Part shown: positions 27,555 to 35,743 of the stretch, in pieces
Layout of the letters: each line of letters opens with the position of its first letter
Position numbering within the stretch: the stretch's first letter is position 1
DNA from: Alphaproteobacteria bacterium
GTDB taxonomy: Bacteria; Pseudomonadota; Alphaproteobacteria; Sphingomonadales; Emcibacteraceae
DNA: 64,000 nucleotides
Assembly: GCA_002401455.1 (NCBI GenBank)
Contig: NVTE01000001.1
Location: 319,962-383,961 of the forward strand
Direction: 5' to 3'
Position numbers and translations under genes: made by a program
Notes under the pieces: model-generated
Told to the model about the DNA's origin: nothing
The model's database searches: none
Seen by the model: only the letters and a program-made list of their open reading frames with translations

Positions 27555-28975
27555 TGGTGCGCTCCTTTCAGGTTATGGCCCAGCTCAAAATCACTCTGCC
27601 AATGGGTCCCCGGGTCCTCCCGGTCATAGAGCAACGCCCCGTCGATAAAAACTTTCTCCGCCAGGCTATAGACACTGAACGGATCGCCGGACCAGATCAC
27701 CACATCAGCCATTTTACCGGCCTCCAGCGAGCCGGTCTGATCATCAATGCCCAGCGCCTTGGCCGCATTCAGCGTCAGCCAGGTGAAGGCCTCGGCCTTG
27801 GTGAAGTCCAGCCCGACCTTGCGGCCATCGGCCCAGGCCTTGGCCGCTTCCTGATTGAGCCGTTGAATGCCATTGGGATCATCGGAATGAACAATGGCAC
27901 AGGCCCCGGCCTTGGCGACCATGGGGATATTTTCATCAACCCCGTCGAAGGCTTCCAGCTTGAAGCCCCACCAGTCGGACCACATGGCGGAACAGACATT
28001 TTCTTTGGCCAGAATGTCGGCAATCTTGTAGCTTTCCACCGCATGATGGAAGGTCGATATTGTATAGTTGAATTCATGGGCCATGGTCATCATGGAGACC
28101 ATTTCATCGGCCCGGTAACAATGGTTATGGATCAGGATTTCGCCATTCAGAACCCCCATCAGGGTGTCCAGTTCCAGGTCCTGGGACGGGGCTGCGACAT
28201 CTTCCCCTGCTTTATATTTCCGGGTGTAGCTGTCCCACTTATCCTTATAGTCCCGGGCCTTGATCCAGGCTTTCCGGTAGCCAGCCATATTGGCCATTCG
28301 GGTGCTGGGACCGCCTTTTTTACCGTACACCCGTTTTGGGTTTTCGCCGCAAGCCATTTTCAGGCCATAAGGCGCGCCGGGGAATTTCATGCCCTGCCGG
28401 GTCCGGCTGGGCACATTTTTCACGGTGATGCCCCGCCCGCCGATCAGGTTGGCTGATCCCGGTAAAATCTGCAAGCTGGTGACACCGCCGGCGATGGCGC
28501 GGGAAAATCCCGGGTCCTGGGGCCAGATGGAATGCTCCGCCCAGACATCCGCAGTCACCGGTTTTGTTGCTTCATTACCGTCCGACAATGATTTGTGGCC
28601 CGGCGAGGCATAGACCCCCAGATGGGAATGCACATCGATGATCCCCGGGGTTACCCATTTGCCGCTACCATCAATGACAAGGGTGCCGTAAGGAATTTCC
28701 AATTCCGTGCCCACCGCAACGATTTTTCCATTTTCCATCAGGATCGACGCGCCGTCAAGTTGCTCCCCCGCACCGTCCAGAACCGTGGCGTTGGTAATCA
28801 CCGTGGTCACAGAGGGAAAGGCCTGATAGGTGCTGGGATAAGGATTTTTATCAATGACCACCAAAGGCAGTCGGTCTTTGGTGGCTTTTTCCGCCGCCAG
28901 CGCAGGCCCCATGAGGGCCGTCGCAGCTAGTCCGGCAAAGGTCGCCGCCGCAATTATCTTTTCCAAACGCAGCAT
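27551..28975 (-). CDS. Exported amidohydrolase (metal-dependent)
   Basis: A 474-residue periplasmic or envelope amidohydrolase with a signal peptide ending at GPALAAE (about residue 28). The superfamily metal ligands are present: HSH in PGIIDVHSHLG, then IHNH, FHHAVE and HSDDPN in order along the barrel. The C-terminal SLEAGKMADVVIWSGDP strand belongs to the small beta-domain. Relatives act on imidazolone-like rings, hydantoins or dipeptides, but the substrate is not identifiable here. It is co-translated with the degenerate paralogue downstream and faces a Tat-type RidA gene. Confidence 0.88.
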   Translation of the reverse strand: MLRLEKIIAAATFAGLAATALMGPALAAEKATKDRLPLVVIDKNPYPSTYQAFPSVTTVITNATVLDGAGEQLDGASILMENGKIVAVGTELEIPYGTLVIDGSGKWVTPGIIDVHSHLGVYASPGHKSLSDGNEATKPVTADVWAEHSIWPQDPGFSRAIAGGVTSLQILPGSANLIGGRGITVKNVPSRTRQGMKFPGAPYGLKMACGENPKRVYGKKGGPSTRMANMAGYRKAWIKARDYKDKWDSYTRKYKAGEDVAAPSQDLELDTLMGVLNGEILIHNHCYRADEMVSMMTMAHEFNYTISTFHHAVESYKIADILAKENVCSAMWSDWWGFKLEAFDGVDENIPMVAKAGACAIVHSDDPNGIQRLNQEAAKAWADGRKVGLDFTKAEAFTWLTLNAAKALGIDDQTGSLEAGKMADVVIWSGDPFSVYSLAEKVFIDGALLYDREDPGTHWQSDFELGHNLKGAHQ

Positions 28976-29099
28976 AATCTATCTATCCCCTTGTGAAGTT
29001 TATTGTTTTCAATGATTTTACGACTATCGAAAAAGAGGATAACAGACTATTGTTGAAGGTTCAAACACCAATAAAGCGAATTAACAGAGGAATATACGT

Positions 29100-29660
29100 A
29101 TGAAAAGAAGAACATTCTTTGGCGCCTTGGGCACGGGGGCTTTTGTCGCCTCCTCCCTGAGCATGGTAAAATCAGCTATGGCCAAAACCGACTCAGGGGC
29201 CATCGAGGGACGATTGAGGGAACTGAACATCACCCTGCCCGAAGCACCGGGTCCTATGGCTGCCTATGTCCCGTTTCGCCTGACAGGAAATATTTTATAT
29301 ATTGCCGGACAGGGACCGATTCACAGCGACGAACACCCGGGTCTGGGCCGGGTCGGAGACACCCTGACCACCGAACAGGGCTATCATGCCGCCCGCACCA
29401 CCGGGCTGAATATCCTCGCCCAGTTGAAAAAAGCCTGTGGCGGCGACCTGGACCGGGTCGTACAATGTGTTCAGATTCAGGGGGTGGTGAAATGCACCGA
29501 TGTGTATAAAGACAGCCCAAAAGTCATCAACGGGGCCTCGGAGCTATTCCGGGATGTGTTTGGCGATCGTGGCCTAGCGGCCCGGGCGGCCATGGGCACC
29601 AACGCCCTGCCCGCCGGCATCGCGGTCGAGATCTTATCCATCTGGGAAATAAAAATTTAA
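29100..29660 (+). CDS. RidA/YjgF family protein with Tat-type signal
   Basis: A 186-residue RidA-family protein. Cytosolic RidA proteins deaminate reactive enamine/imine intermediates. This one carries an N-terminal twin-arginine-like leader, KRRTFFG, followed by a hydrophobic segment and AMA cleavage region near residue 28, so it is predicted to be exported folded. The RidA core shows YIAGQGPI and a C-terminal ARAAMGTNALPAGIAVEI with the conserved arginine. It is divergent from the exported amidohydrolase pair, suggesting a shared periplasmic pathway. Confidence 0.82.
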   Translation: MKRRTFFGALGTGAFVASSLSMVKSAMAKTDSGAIEGRLRELNITLPEAPGPMAAYVPFRLTGNILYIAGQGPIHSDEHPGLGRVGDTLTTEQGYHAARTTGLNILAQLKKACGGDLDRVVQCVQIQGVVKCTDVYKDSPKVINGASELFRDVFGDRGLAARAAMGTNALPAGIAVEILSIWEIKI

Positions 29661-29708
29661 CCTGGCGGCAATTTTCTTACCGCCAGTTAGTCTGATAGAG
29701 ATAGAATA

Positions 29709-30152
29709 TTATCTTACCGGTGTTGCAGAGATGCGACCCCGGTTGGCACGGCGGTCCCGGCGGGGCTGCTGCACCTGATAAGCCTGGGCACAATGTTCCG
29801 CGCAATAGGGGAATGTTGTCGCCGAGGTCTTGCCACAAAAATGGAAATCGACCTCGCCCGGATGACCGATCGGCCATTTGCAGATTCTTTCGGTCAGTTC
29901 CAGCAGGCTAACCTTTCCGGTCCGGGCCTTAGCCTTGGGCGTAGCCGCTTTTTTCTCGACCGCTTTTTTAGCCTTCTTCTTAGGATCTGTTTTAACTGGT
30001 GACGGACGAGAGGCAAGGTTCATCCGGTGCGCCTTGCCAATCACAGCATTGCGGGTGACCCCTTCGGCAAGTTCCTTGGCAATCTGGCTTGCGCTCAGAC
30101 CCTTGTCCCAAAGTTCCCGTAATTTGGCGACCCGTTCATCTGTCCATGCCAT
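29709..30152 (-). CDS. gcrA: GcrA cell cycle regulator
   Basis: GcrA binds sigma-70 holoenzyme and activates promoters carrying methylated GANTC sites, controlling the alphaproteobacterial cell cycle together with CtrA and CcrM. The start at 30152 gives the family N-terminus MAWTDERVAKLRELW; the longer frame to 30236 has no family resemblance. Residues 1-45 form the helix-turn-helix-like DNA-binding part (SASQIAKEL, RNAVIGKAHR). A Lys/Ala-rich linker (about 55-85) follows, then a C-terminal zinc-like CKWPIGHPGEVDFHFCG region that contacts RNA polymerase. Length is 147 residues. Confidence 0.95.
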   Translation of the reverse strand: MAWTDERVAKLRELWDKGLSASQIAKELAEGVTRNAVIGKAHRMNLASRPSPVKTDPKKKAKKAVEKKAATPKAKARTGKVSLLELTERICKWPIGHPGEVDFHFCGKTSATTFPYCAEHCAQAYQVQQPRRDRRANRGRISATPVR

Positions 30153-30325
30153 AGTTCGTAATCCTTTTACATCAATCCTATATATTTGCGATAGTAGCGC
30201 ATTAGGAAGCGTGTTGTCTAATCTTCTCTTTAACAAAGGTCAAGGCCCGAGTGCTTGCAGTGGCGGCTTTTGTACGGTAAAAAGCAGAACAACTTATAAA
30301 TCAGAGATTACATTAGGGTTATTTC

Positions 30326-31150
30326 ATGAAAAACGACTGGACCATTGGCCAAAACCTGCCCTCCTTTGGGTCAAAAAGAATCGGGGCCATTAACTGGCTC
30401 GGTGTCTGGACCCTCTACAGCAAGGAAGTGCGCCGCTTCTGTAAAGTGGCCGGCCAAACCGTCTTTTCGCCGGTGATCACGACCGCGTTGTTCATGACCA
30501 TCTTTACCATTGCCCTTGGCGGCAGCGGACGCACCATCGGGGAGATTCCCTTCGGTCAGTTTCTGGCTCCGGGGCTGGTGACCATGGCGATCCTTCAAAA
30601 TGCCTTTGCCAACACCATTTCCAGCCTGATGACCTCCAAGATGCAGGGTAATATTGTCGACCTGTTGCTGGCGCCCCTCGGCCCCGGGGAAATGACCTTG
30701 GCCTTCACGGCGGCGGCGGTGACCCGGGCGGCCCTGGTCGGCACCTGCGTCACCCTCTCCATGCTATTGTTTGTCGATATGAGTTTTTCCCATATCTGGG
30801 CACTGTTGTATTTTGGCCTGTCGGCCGCTGTCATGCTGGCTCTGCTCGGCATTATGGCCGGTATCTGGGCTGAAAAGTGGGAACAAAGCTCCAGCATCAC
30901 CAATTTTGTCATTGTGCCGCTGTCTTTCCTGTCCGGGACCTTTTATTCCATCGACCGCCTGCCGGGGATCTGGCATGATCTGAGCCAGCTCAATCCGTTT
31001 TTCTATCTGATTGATGGCTTTCGATATGGTATGATTGATCGGGCGGACGGCAACCTCATGACCGGCGTGGTTTATATTGCCGTCCTGAATATCATTTTAG
31101 GCCTATTCTGTTACCGCATGTTCAGCACCGGCTACAAGTTGCGCCCTTAG
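30326..31150 (+). CDS. ABC-2 type transporter permease
   Basis: A 274-residue inner-membrane permease with about six helices, of the ABC-2 family that exports lipids, polysaccharides or drugs. Recognisable parts are the amphipathic N-terminal helix region (YSKEVRRFCKVAGQTV), FLAPGLVTMAILQNAF and the C-terminal LNPFFYLIDGFRYG stretch. No ATP-binding subunit gene is found next to it or elsewhere in the window, so its partner must be encoded elsewhere. It starts 88 bases upstream of the arg operon and may or may not be co-transcribed with it. Confidence 0.88.
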   Translation: MKNDWTIGQNLPSFGSKRIGAINWLGVWTLYSKEVRRFCKVAGQTVFSPVITTALFMTIFTIALGGSGRTIGEIPFGQFLAPGLVTMAILQNAFANTISSLMTSKMQGNIVDLLLAPLGPGEMTLAFTAAAVTRAALVGTCVTLSMLLFVDMSFSHIWALLYFGLSAAVMLALLGIMAGIWAEKWEQSSSITNFVIVPLSFLSGTFYSIDRLPGIWHDLSQLNPFFYLIDGFRYGMIDRADGNLMTGVVYIAVLNIILGLFCYRMFSTGYKLRP

Positions 31151-31238
31151 TCAAATTGGTGTATGGACTGTCTCCGGTCAGAAAAGAAGCAGGACGAGTA
31201 ATATTCTGCGGCCTATGGGTTAAACAGTTAAATAGAGA

Positions 31239-32486
31239 ATGATGATGAAGAACAGCCGCAATGACAAACAGGAAGAGAATATCATTTCCCCCGTCTTGCC
31301 AACCTACGCCCGGGCAGACTTTGCCGTCGACCATGGCAAAGGTGTCTATGCTTACGACCAGAACGGTAATGAATATCTGGACTTTGGCTGTGGCATCGGG
31401 GTTAATAATCTCGGGTTTTGTCATCCGGACCTGGTCAAGGCCCTGACCGACCAGGCGACCAAGGTCTGGCATACCTCCAACATCTACCGCATCCCCGGAC
31501 AGGAAAGACTGGCCGAGCGGCTGGCGGCCAACAGCTTTGCCGACACCATGTTCTTTACCAATTCCGGGGCCGAGGCCGTTGAATGCGCCATCAAGATGGC
31601 CCGGAAATATCATTATGAGAATGACGCGCCGGAACGCTTCCGGATCATCACCTTTGAAGGCTGCTTCCATGGCCGGACGCTGGCAACCATTGCCGCCTCC
31701 GGTCATGAAAAACTCATAAAAGGCTTTGGCCCCATGCTGGACGGCTTTGACCATCTGCCGTTTCACCGGGACATGAGCAAGGTCGAAGCCGCCATCACCC
31801 ATGAGACCGCGGCGATCATGATCGAGCCGGTCATGGGCGAAGGTGGCATCCGTCAGGTGTCCAGCGACAATATGCAAATATTGCGCGACCTCTGCGACAA
31901 ACACGGTATCCTGCTGATATTTGATGAAGTACAGTGCGGCATGGGCCGAACAGAAAAGCTATTCGCCTATCAGCATAGTGCCATCAGCCCGGACATCCTC
32001 TGTGCCGCAAAGGGCATCGGCGGCGGTTTCCCGCTCGGCGCGTGCCTGGCCACGGAAGAGGTCGGCCGCTGCATGACCGCCGGCTCTCACGGTTCCACCT
32101 ACGGTGGCAACCCCATGGCCATGGCGGTCGGCAACGCCGTGCTCGATGTCATGCTCGAAGACGGTTTTTTCGATCAGGTCGAGAAAATGTCCTATGAGCT
32201 TAGAAAAGGCCTGATGACCCTGCGCAATAAATACCCCAAGGTGATTGAACTGGTGCGGGGCGTGGGCCTGATGCTCGGCCTTAAGCTTAAGCTGGAGCCA
32301 GCGGCCTTTGTCGCCAAAGCTCTGGAGCATGGCCTGTTGCTGATTGGCGCTGCTGATAATACGGTGCGCCTCCTGCCACCGTTGATCATTGAGAAAGAGC
32401 ATATCACCAAAGCACTGAAAAAGCTGGAAAAGATCTGTGCCGAAATTGAAAAAGACCTGCCCGACCCCCAAACGGATGATGAATAA
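31239..32486 (+). CDS. argD: Acetylornithine/aspartate-family aminotransferase
   Basis: PLP-dependent class III aminotransferase that makes N-acetylornithine from the semialdehyde in arginine synthesis. The 415-residue protein has NSGAEAVECAIKMARK (PLP phosphate loop), IFDEVQCGMGRTEK and the Schiff-base lysine in CAAKGIGGGFPLGA. Its position immediately ahead of argF supports ArgD rather than another class III enzyme. A dual role in lysine synthesis is possible for the family. Thirty bases separate it from argF. Confidence 0.9.
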   Translation: MMMKNSRNDKQEENIISPVLPTYARADFAVDHGKGVYAYDQNGNEYLDFGCGIGVNNLGFCHPDLVKALTDQATKVWHTSNIYRIPGQERLAERLAANSFADTMFFTNSGAEAVECAIKMARKYHYENDAPERFRIITFEGCFHGRTLATIAASGHEKLIKGFGPMLDGFDHLPFHRDMSKVEAAITHETAAIMIEPVMGEGGIRQVSSDNMQILRDLCDKHGILLIFDEVQCGMGRTEKLFAYQHSAISPDILCAAKGIGGGFPLGACLATEEVGRCMTAGSHGSTYGGNPMAMAVGNAVLDVMLEDGFFDQVEKMSYELRKGLMTLRNKYPKVIELVRGVGLMLGLKLKLEPAAFVAKALEHGLLLIGAADNTVRLLPPLIIEKEHITKALKKLEKICAEIEKDLPDPQTDDE

Positions 32487-32516
32487 TCCGGAAAAAGAGT
32501 TAATCAGAGTAAGAGC

Positions 32517-33470
32517 ATGAGCCATTTTAAACTGAAGCCGCCCTACAGACATTTTCTCGACCTGGCCGCCCTGACCCCGGCCGAGGCCCAGGATATCATT
32601 GCCAAGGCCATAAGCCTGAAAGCCACCGCCACCGGTGATGGCCAGGGCAAAGGCTTTATCCATCCCGACCGTCCTCTGGCAGATAAAAGCCTGGCCATGG
32701 TGTTTGAAAAGCCGTCAACCCGGACCCGGGTGTCCTTTGAGATGTCCATCCATCAGTTGGGGGGCACCGCCATCGTGCTTCAGGGCAATGACATGCAGCT
32801 GGGCCGGGGCGAAAGTGTCTCGGATACCGCCCAGGTCCTGTCGGGTTTTGTCGATGCGGTCATGCTCAGGGCCGACAGTCACGAATCCCTGCTGGAAATG
32901 GCCGCCCATGCCACCGTGCCGGTAATCAACGCCCTGACCGATTTTTCCCATCCCTGTCAGGTGATGGCTGATGTGCTGACCTTTATTGAGCATCGCGGCC
33001 CCCTGAAAGGCAAAAAGATTGCCTGGTCCGGCGACGGCAACAATGTGGCGGTGTCCTGGATTCACGCGGCGGTGCTGTTTGACTGCGAGCTGGTACTGGC
33101 CTGTCCGAAAGAATTCTGCCCGCCGACACAGGTGCTGGAATGGGCCCGCAACAATGGCGGAAAAGTGAGCCTAACCCACGATCCGGCGGTTGCGGCCGAG
33201 GGGGCCGACTGCATCATCACCGACACTTGGGTTTCCATGGGCGATAAGGACGTGGACGAGCGGCTGGCCATTCTGGCGCCTTACCAGGTCAACCGCAAAC
33301 TGATCAACCGGTCCAAGCCTGATTGCCTGTTCATGCATTGCCTGCCCGCCCACCGGGGCGAAGAGGTGACCGATGAAGTCATCGACGGCCCCCAATCCGT
33401 CATCTGGGACGAAGCTGAAAACCGTCTCCACATTCAGAAAAGCATCCTGATGTGGTGTTTTGGAAAATAA
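32517..33470 (+). CDS. argF: Ornithine carbamoyltransferase
   Basis: Forms citrulline from ornithine and carbamoyl phosphate. Diagnostic motifs are the carbamoyl-phosphate loop [12 protein letters not shown] near residue 61, the HPCQ of [11 protein letters not shown] near 142, and [10 protein letters not shown] near 280 with the ornithine-site cysteine. The length of 317 residues is normal. It is followed one base later by hslO, the conserved argD-argF-hslO operon of alphaproteobacteria. Confidence 0.96.
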   Translation: MSHFKLKPPYRHFLDLAALTPAEAQDIIAKAISLKATATGDGQGKGFIHPDRPLADKSLAMVFEKPSTRTRVSFEMSIHQLGGTAIVLQGNDMQLGRGESVSDTAQVLSGFVDAVMLRADSHESLLEMAAHATVPVINALTDFSHPCQVMADVLTFIEHRGPLKGKKIAWSGDGNNVAVSWIHAAVLFDCELVLACPKEFCPPTQVLEWARNNGGKVSLTHDPAVAAEGADCIITDTWVSMGDKDVDERLAILAPYQVNRKLINRSKPDCLFMHCLPAHRGEEVTDEVIDGPQSVIWDEAENRLHIQKSILMWCFGK

Positions 33471-33471
33471 C

Positions 33472-34356
33472 ATGACCCCTCTCTATAGTGACAACTGCCT
33501 GGCGTTTCAGATCGAAGGACAGGACATCAAAGGCCGGATTATCCGGCTGAATAAAAGCCTGAACGCGGTGCTCGGCAACCACAGTTACCCCGATGCGGTC
33601 AAGCAGCAATTAGGCCAGGCCATGGCCCTGACTGCCATGCTCGGCAGCATGATGAAATTTGACGGCATCCTGACCGCCCAGATCAAGAGTGATGGCCTGA
33701 TCCGGACTCTGGTCAGTGACTATGCCACCGGCGGCAATGGCTCCGGTGTGGTCCGCGGCTATTGCGGCCTGGACGAAGATGCCAGCCCCGTGCTCGGCGA
33801 TGGCCAGCTGATGATCACCATCGATCAGGGCCAGTATATGGACCGCTATCAGGGCATTGTGAAGCTGGAAGGCAACAGCCTGAAAAACTCGGCTGAAGAA
33901 TATTTCCTGGCCTCGGAACAATTGCCGACCCACCTGATGATCAGCTGTGACAAGGCCGAAGACGGCATCTGGACCGCGGCGGCGATCATGATCCAGCATC
34001 TGGCCCGCAGCACGGTCGACGAGCGGGAGATGGAGATTCACGCCCCGACCGAACGCCAGGACAACTGGAATACGGCCAAAATTTTGCTGTCCAGTGTCAA
34101 GCCGACAGAGCTTCTCGATCACGACCTGTCACTACAGGACCTGCTGCTGCGCCTGTTCAATGAGAGCGGGGTCCGGGTGTTCACCACCACCGAAATGATC
34201 ACCGGCTGTCGCTGTTCCGAGAAGAAGCTGCGCTCTGTGCTCGCCAGTTTCTCCCTCGATGAGCTGAAAGACTGTGCCGAAGACGGGGTGATCACCATGA
34301 CCTGCGAATTCTGCATGACCGATCACACATTCGAGCTGGACAAGCTGATCAACTGA
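33472..34356 (+). CDS. hslO: Hsp33 redox-regulated chaperone
   Basis: Holdase chaperone activated by oxidation: its zinc-bound cysteines form disulfides and the protein unfolds and dimerises. The C-terminal zinc centre is CxC (Cys246, Cys248) and CxxC (Cys278, Cys281), numbered from the ATG at 33472. An alternative TTG at 33460 would overlap argF and is less likely. The 294-residue length fits the family. Its place in an arginine operon is common in alphaproteobacteria. Confidence 0.95.
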   Translation: MTPLYSDNCLAFQIEGQDIKGRIIRLNKSLNAVLGNHSYPDAVKQQLGQAMALTAMLGSMMKFDGILTAQIKSDGLIRTLVSDYATGGNGSGVVRGYCGLDEDASPVLGDGQLMITIDQGQYMDRYQGIVKLEGNSLKNSAEEYFLASEQLPTHLMISCDKAEDGIWTAAAIMIQHLARSTVDEREMEIHAPTERQDNWNTAKILLSSVKPTELLDHDLSLQDLLLRLFNESGVRVFTTTEMITGCRCSEKKLRSVLASFSLDELKDCAEDGVITMTCEFCMTDHTFELDKLIN

Positions 34357-34447
34357 GTGAAGGCCTCTTTTTTAAGGGGGCTGTTTTAAGGTTGAGCCTT
34401 TTAAAATCCTTATCTTTTCCTCTGTTGCCGTCGCCCTGTTCCCCTAT

Positions 34448-35527
34448 CTATTTGACACACTTTCCGCCCCGGCCCGCTTGGCGTTTTTTCTTGACCCAGG
34501 CGCCGAAGGCCGTGCCGATCATCAGCATCAGGAACAGGCCGGTCAGGGCCACGATCAGCTGATAACTCCGGCCGCCAATGGCGCCGGTATGCAGCGGGAA
34601 CAGTTTGCGGGCAATGCGGTCTGATGTCGGGGCCGTCCGGTAATCAATCTCCGCCACCGCACGGGCGCTATAGGGATCAACCTGAATAAAACTTGCCCCG
34701 TTTGGCGTCCAGTCTTCGTCATAGCGCAGGCGGAACTTCTGAATCCTGTTGTCAACTTGCTTTGGCGCGTAATAGAGCGTGATCCGGCCGCCGGGCAGGC
34801 TCTGGGCCACCGCCTGCAGGATCTCCGGCCAGGACCTGAAATCCCCCCTCTGGGGCGGGATCGTTACGGGCGCAGCGGCGGTCGAGGCTGGGCTCTCTTC
34901 CCCGATCAGTCCCCGGATCAGGTCCTTGCTGATGTCATAAAACACCATGCCGACACCGGTGGTGGTGAGCAGCAGGATCATCAGGCAGCTGAGCACGCCG
35001 GCGCTGCGGTGGGAGGCGAGGAAGCTGCCGCGGCTGACCTTTTTCGGCAGGCTGCTTCGAACCCTGAAGCCCCGCCGGCCCGGAAACCAGATCACCAGGC
35101 CCGACAGGCACAGGAACAACAGGCCCAGCCCCAGAAACCCGAGCACCTTCTCCCCGGTTTTGCCAGCCAGGAGATGTATGTGTAAATCCGACAGCACCCT
35201 TAACATCAGCGGAATATGATAACGGCCAGTGACCCGCTGCAGGCTGTCGGGGTGATAATACTGCACGGTATCCTGATCCGCATGGACATAATAATTTAAC
35301 CCCGGGGACGGGAACCTGATCAGCCGGGTCTGGGCGTTCTTCAACTGTGTCATGGCCCGCGATTTTTCTGTCAGAGTTGGTGGCCGGTAAAGCGGTGCAT
35401 TGTCCGGCAGGGATAGATTCAGCAGGTCATATTTAAAAACCAGAACAGTACCGGAAAAGGCGGTGAAAAATAAAATGCCGCCCACCGTCAGCCCTACCCA
35501 TAAGTGAACCACTCTTAATATTTTCAT
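34448..35527 (-). CDS. PepSY-associated transmembrane helix protein
   Basis: A 359-residue membrane protein of the PepSY_TM family with about four transmembrane segments (near 12-32, 135-155, 185-205 and 325-348) and periplasmic PepSY-like regions. Members are often encoded with siderophore receptors and act as ferric-siderophore reductases or related iron-uptake helpers. It is divergent from the TonB receptor gene across a region with two Fur-like boxes, which fits that role. Confidence 0.88.
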   Translation of the reverse strand: MKILRVVHLWVGLTVGGILFFTAFSGTVLVFKYDLLNLSLPDNAPLYRPPTLTEKSRAMTQLKNAQTRLIRFPSPGLNYYVHADQDTVQYYHPDSLQRVTGRYHIPLMLRVLSDLHIHLLAGKTGEKVLGFLGLGLLFLCLSGLVIWFPGRRGFRVRSSLPKKVSRGSFLASHRSAGVLSCLMILLLTTTGVGMVFYDISKDLIRGLIGEESPASTAAAPVTIPPQRGDFRSWPEILQAVAQSLPGGRITLYYAPKQVDNRIQKFRLRYDEDWTPNGASFIQVDPYSARAVAEIDYRTAPTSDRIARKLFPLHTGAIGGRSYQLIVALTGLFLMLMIGTAFGAWVKKKRQAGRGGKCVK

Positions 35528-35609
35528 TGTCGTCTTTCCCTCTGCCGCAAGCCATTTTCCGCCGCCTTATTCTTCGGTTCCCTTCTGGTCCCTCTTCCTT
35601 CTTAATAAT

Positions 35610-35628
35610 CATAATGCGAACTATTATC
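35610..35628. promoter_or_regulatory. Fur-like box (upstream copy)
   Basis: The 19-base site, read on the minus strand, matches the Fur consensus GATAATGATAATCATTATC at 13 of 19 positions. It lies between the PepSY gene and the TonB receptor gene. Confidence 0.5.
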
Positions 35629-35659
35629 AAGATATTCCTTGCCTTATAACCTCTCTTTC

Positions 35660-35678
35660 TTTAATAAGAATAATTATC
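35660..35678. promoter_or_regulatory. Fur-like box (downstream copy)
   Basis: A second 19-base site also matches the Fur consensus at 13 of 19 positions on the minus strand. It lies 66 bases upstream of the receptor ATG. Alphaproteobacterial Fur, Mur or Irr-type regulators could use either site. Confidence 0.5.
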
Positions 35679-35743
35679 AATAGCATAAATACGCACCCCA
35701 AATACATATTAAGATCAAATACTTGTAATGTGAGGAACAGAAG

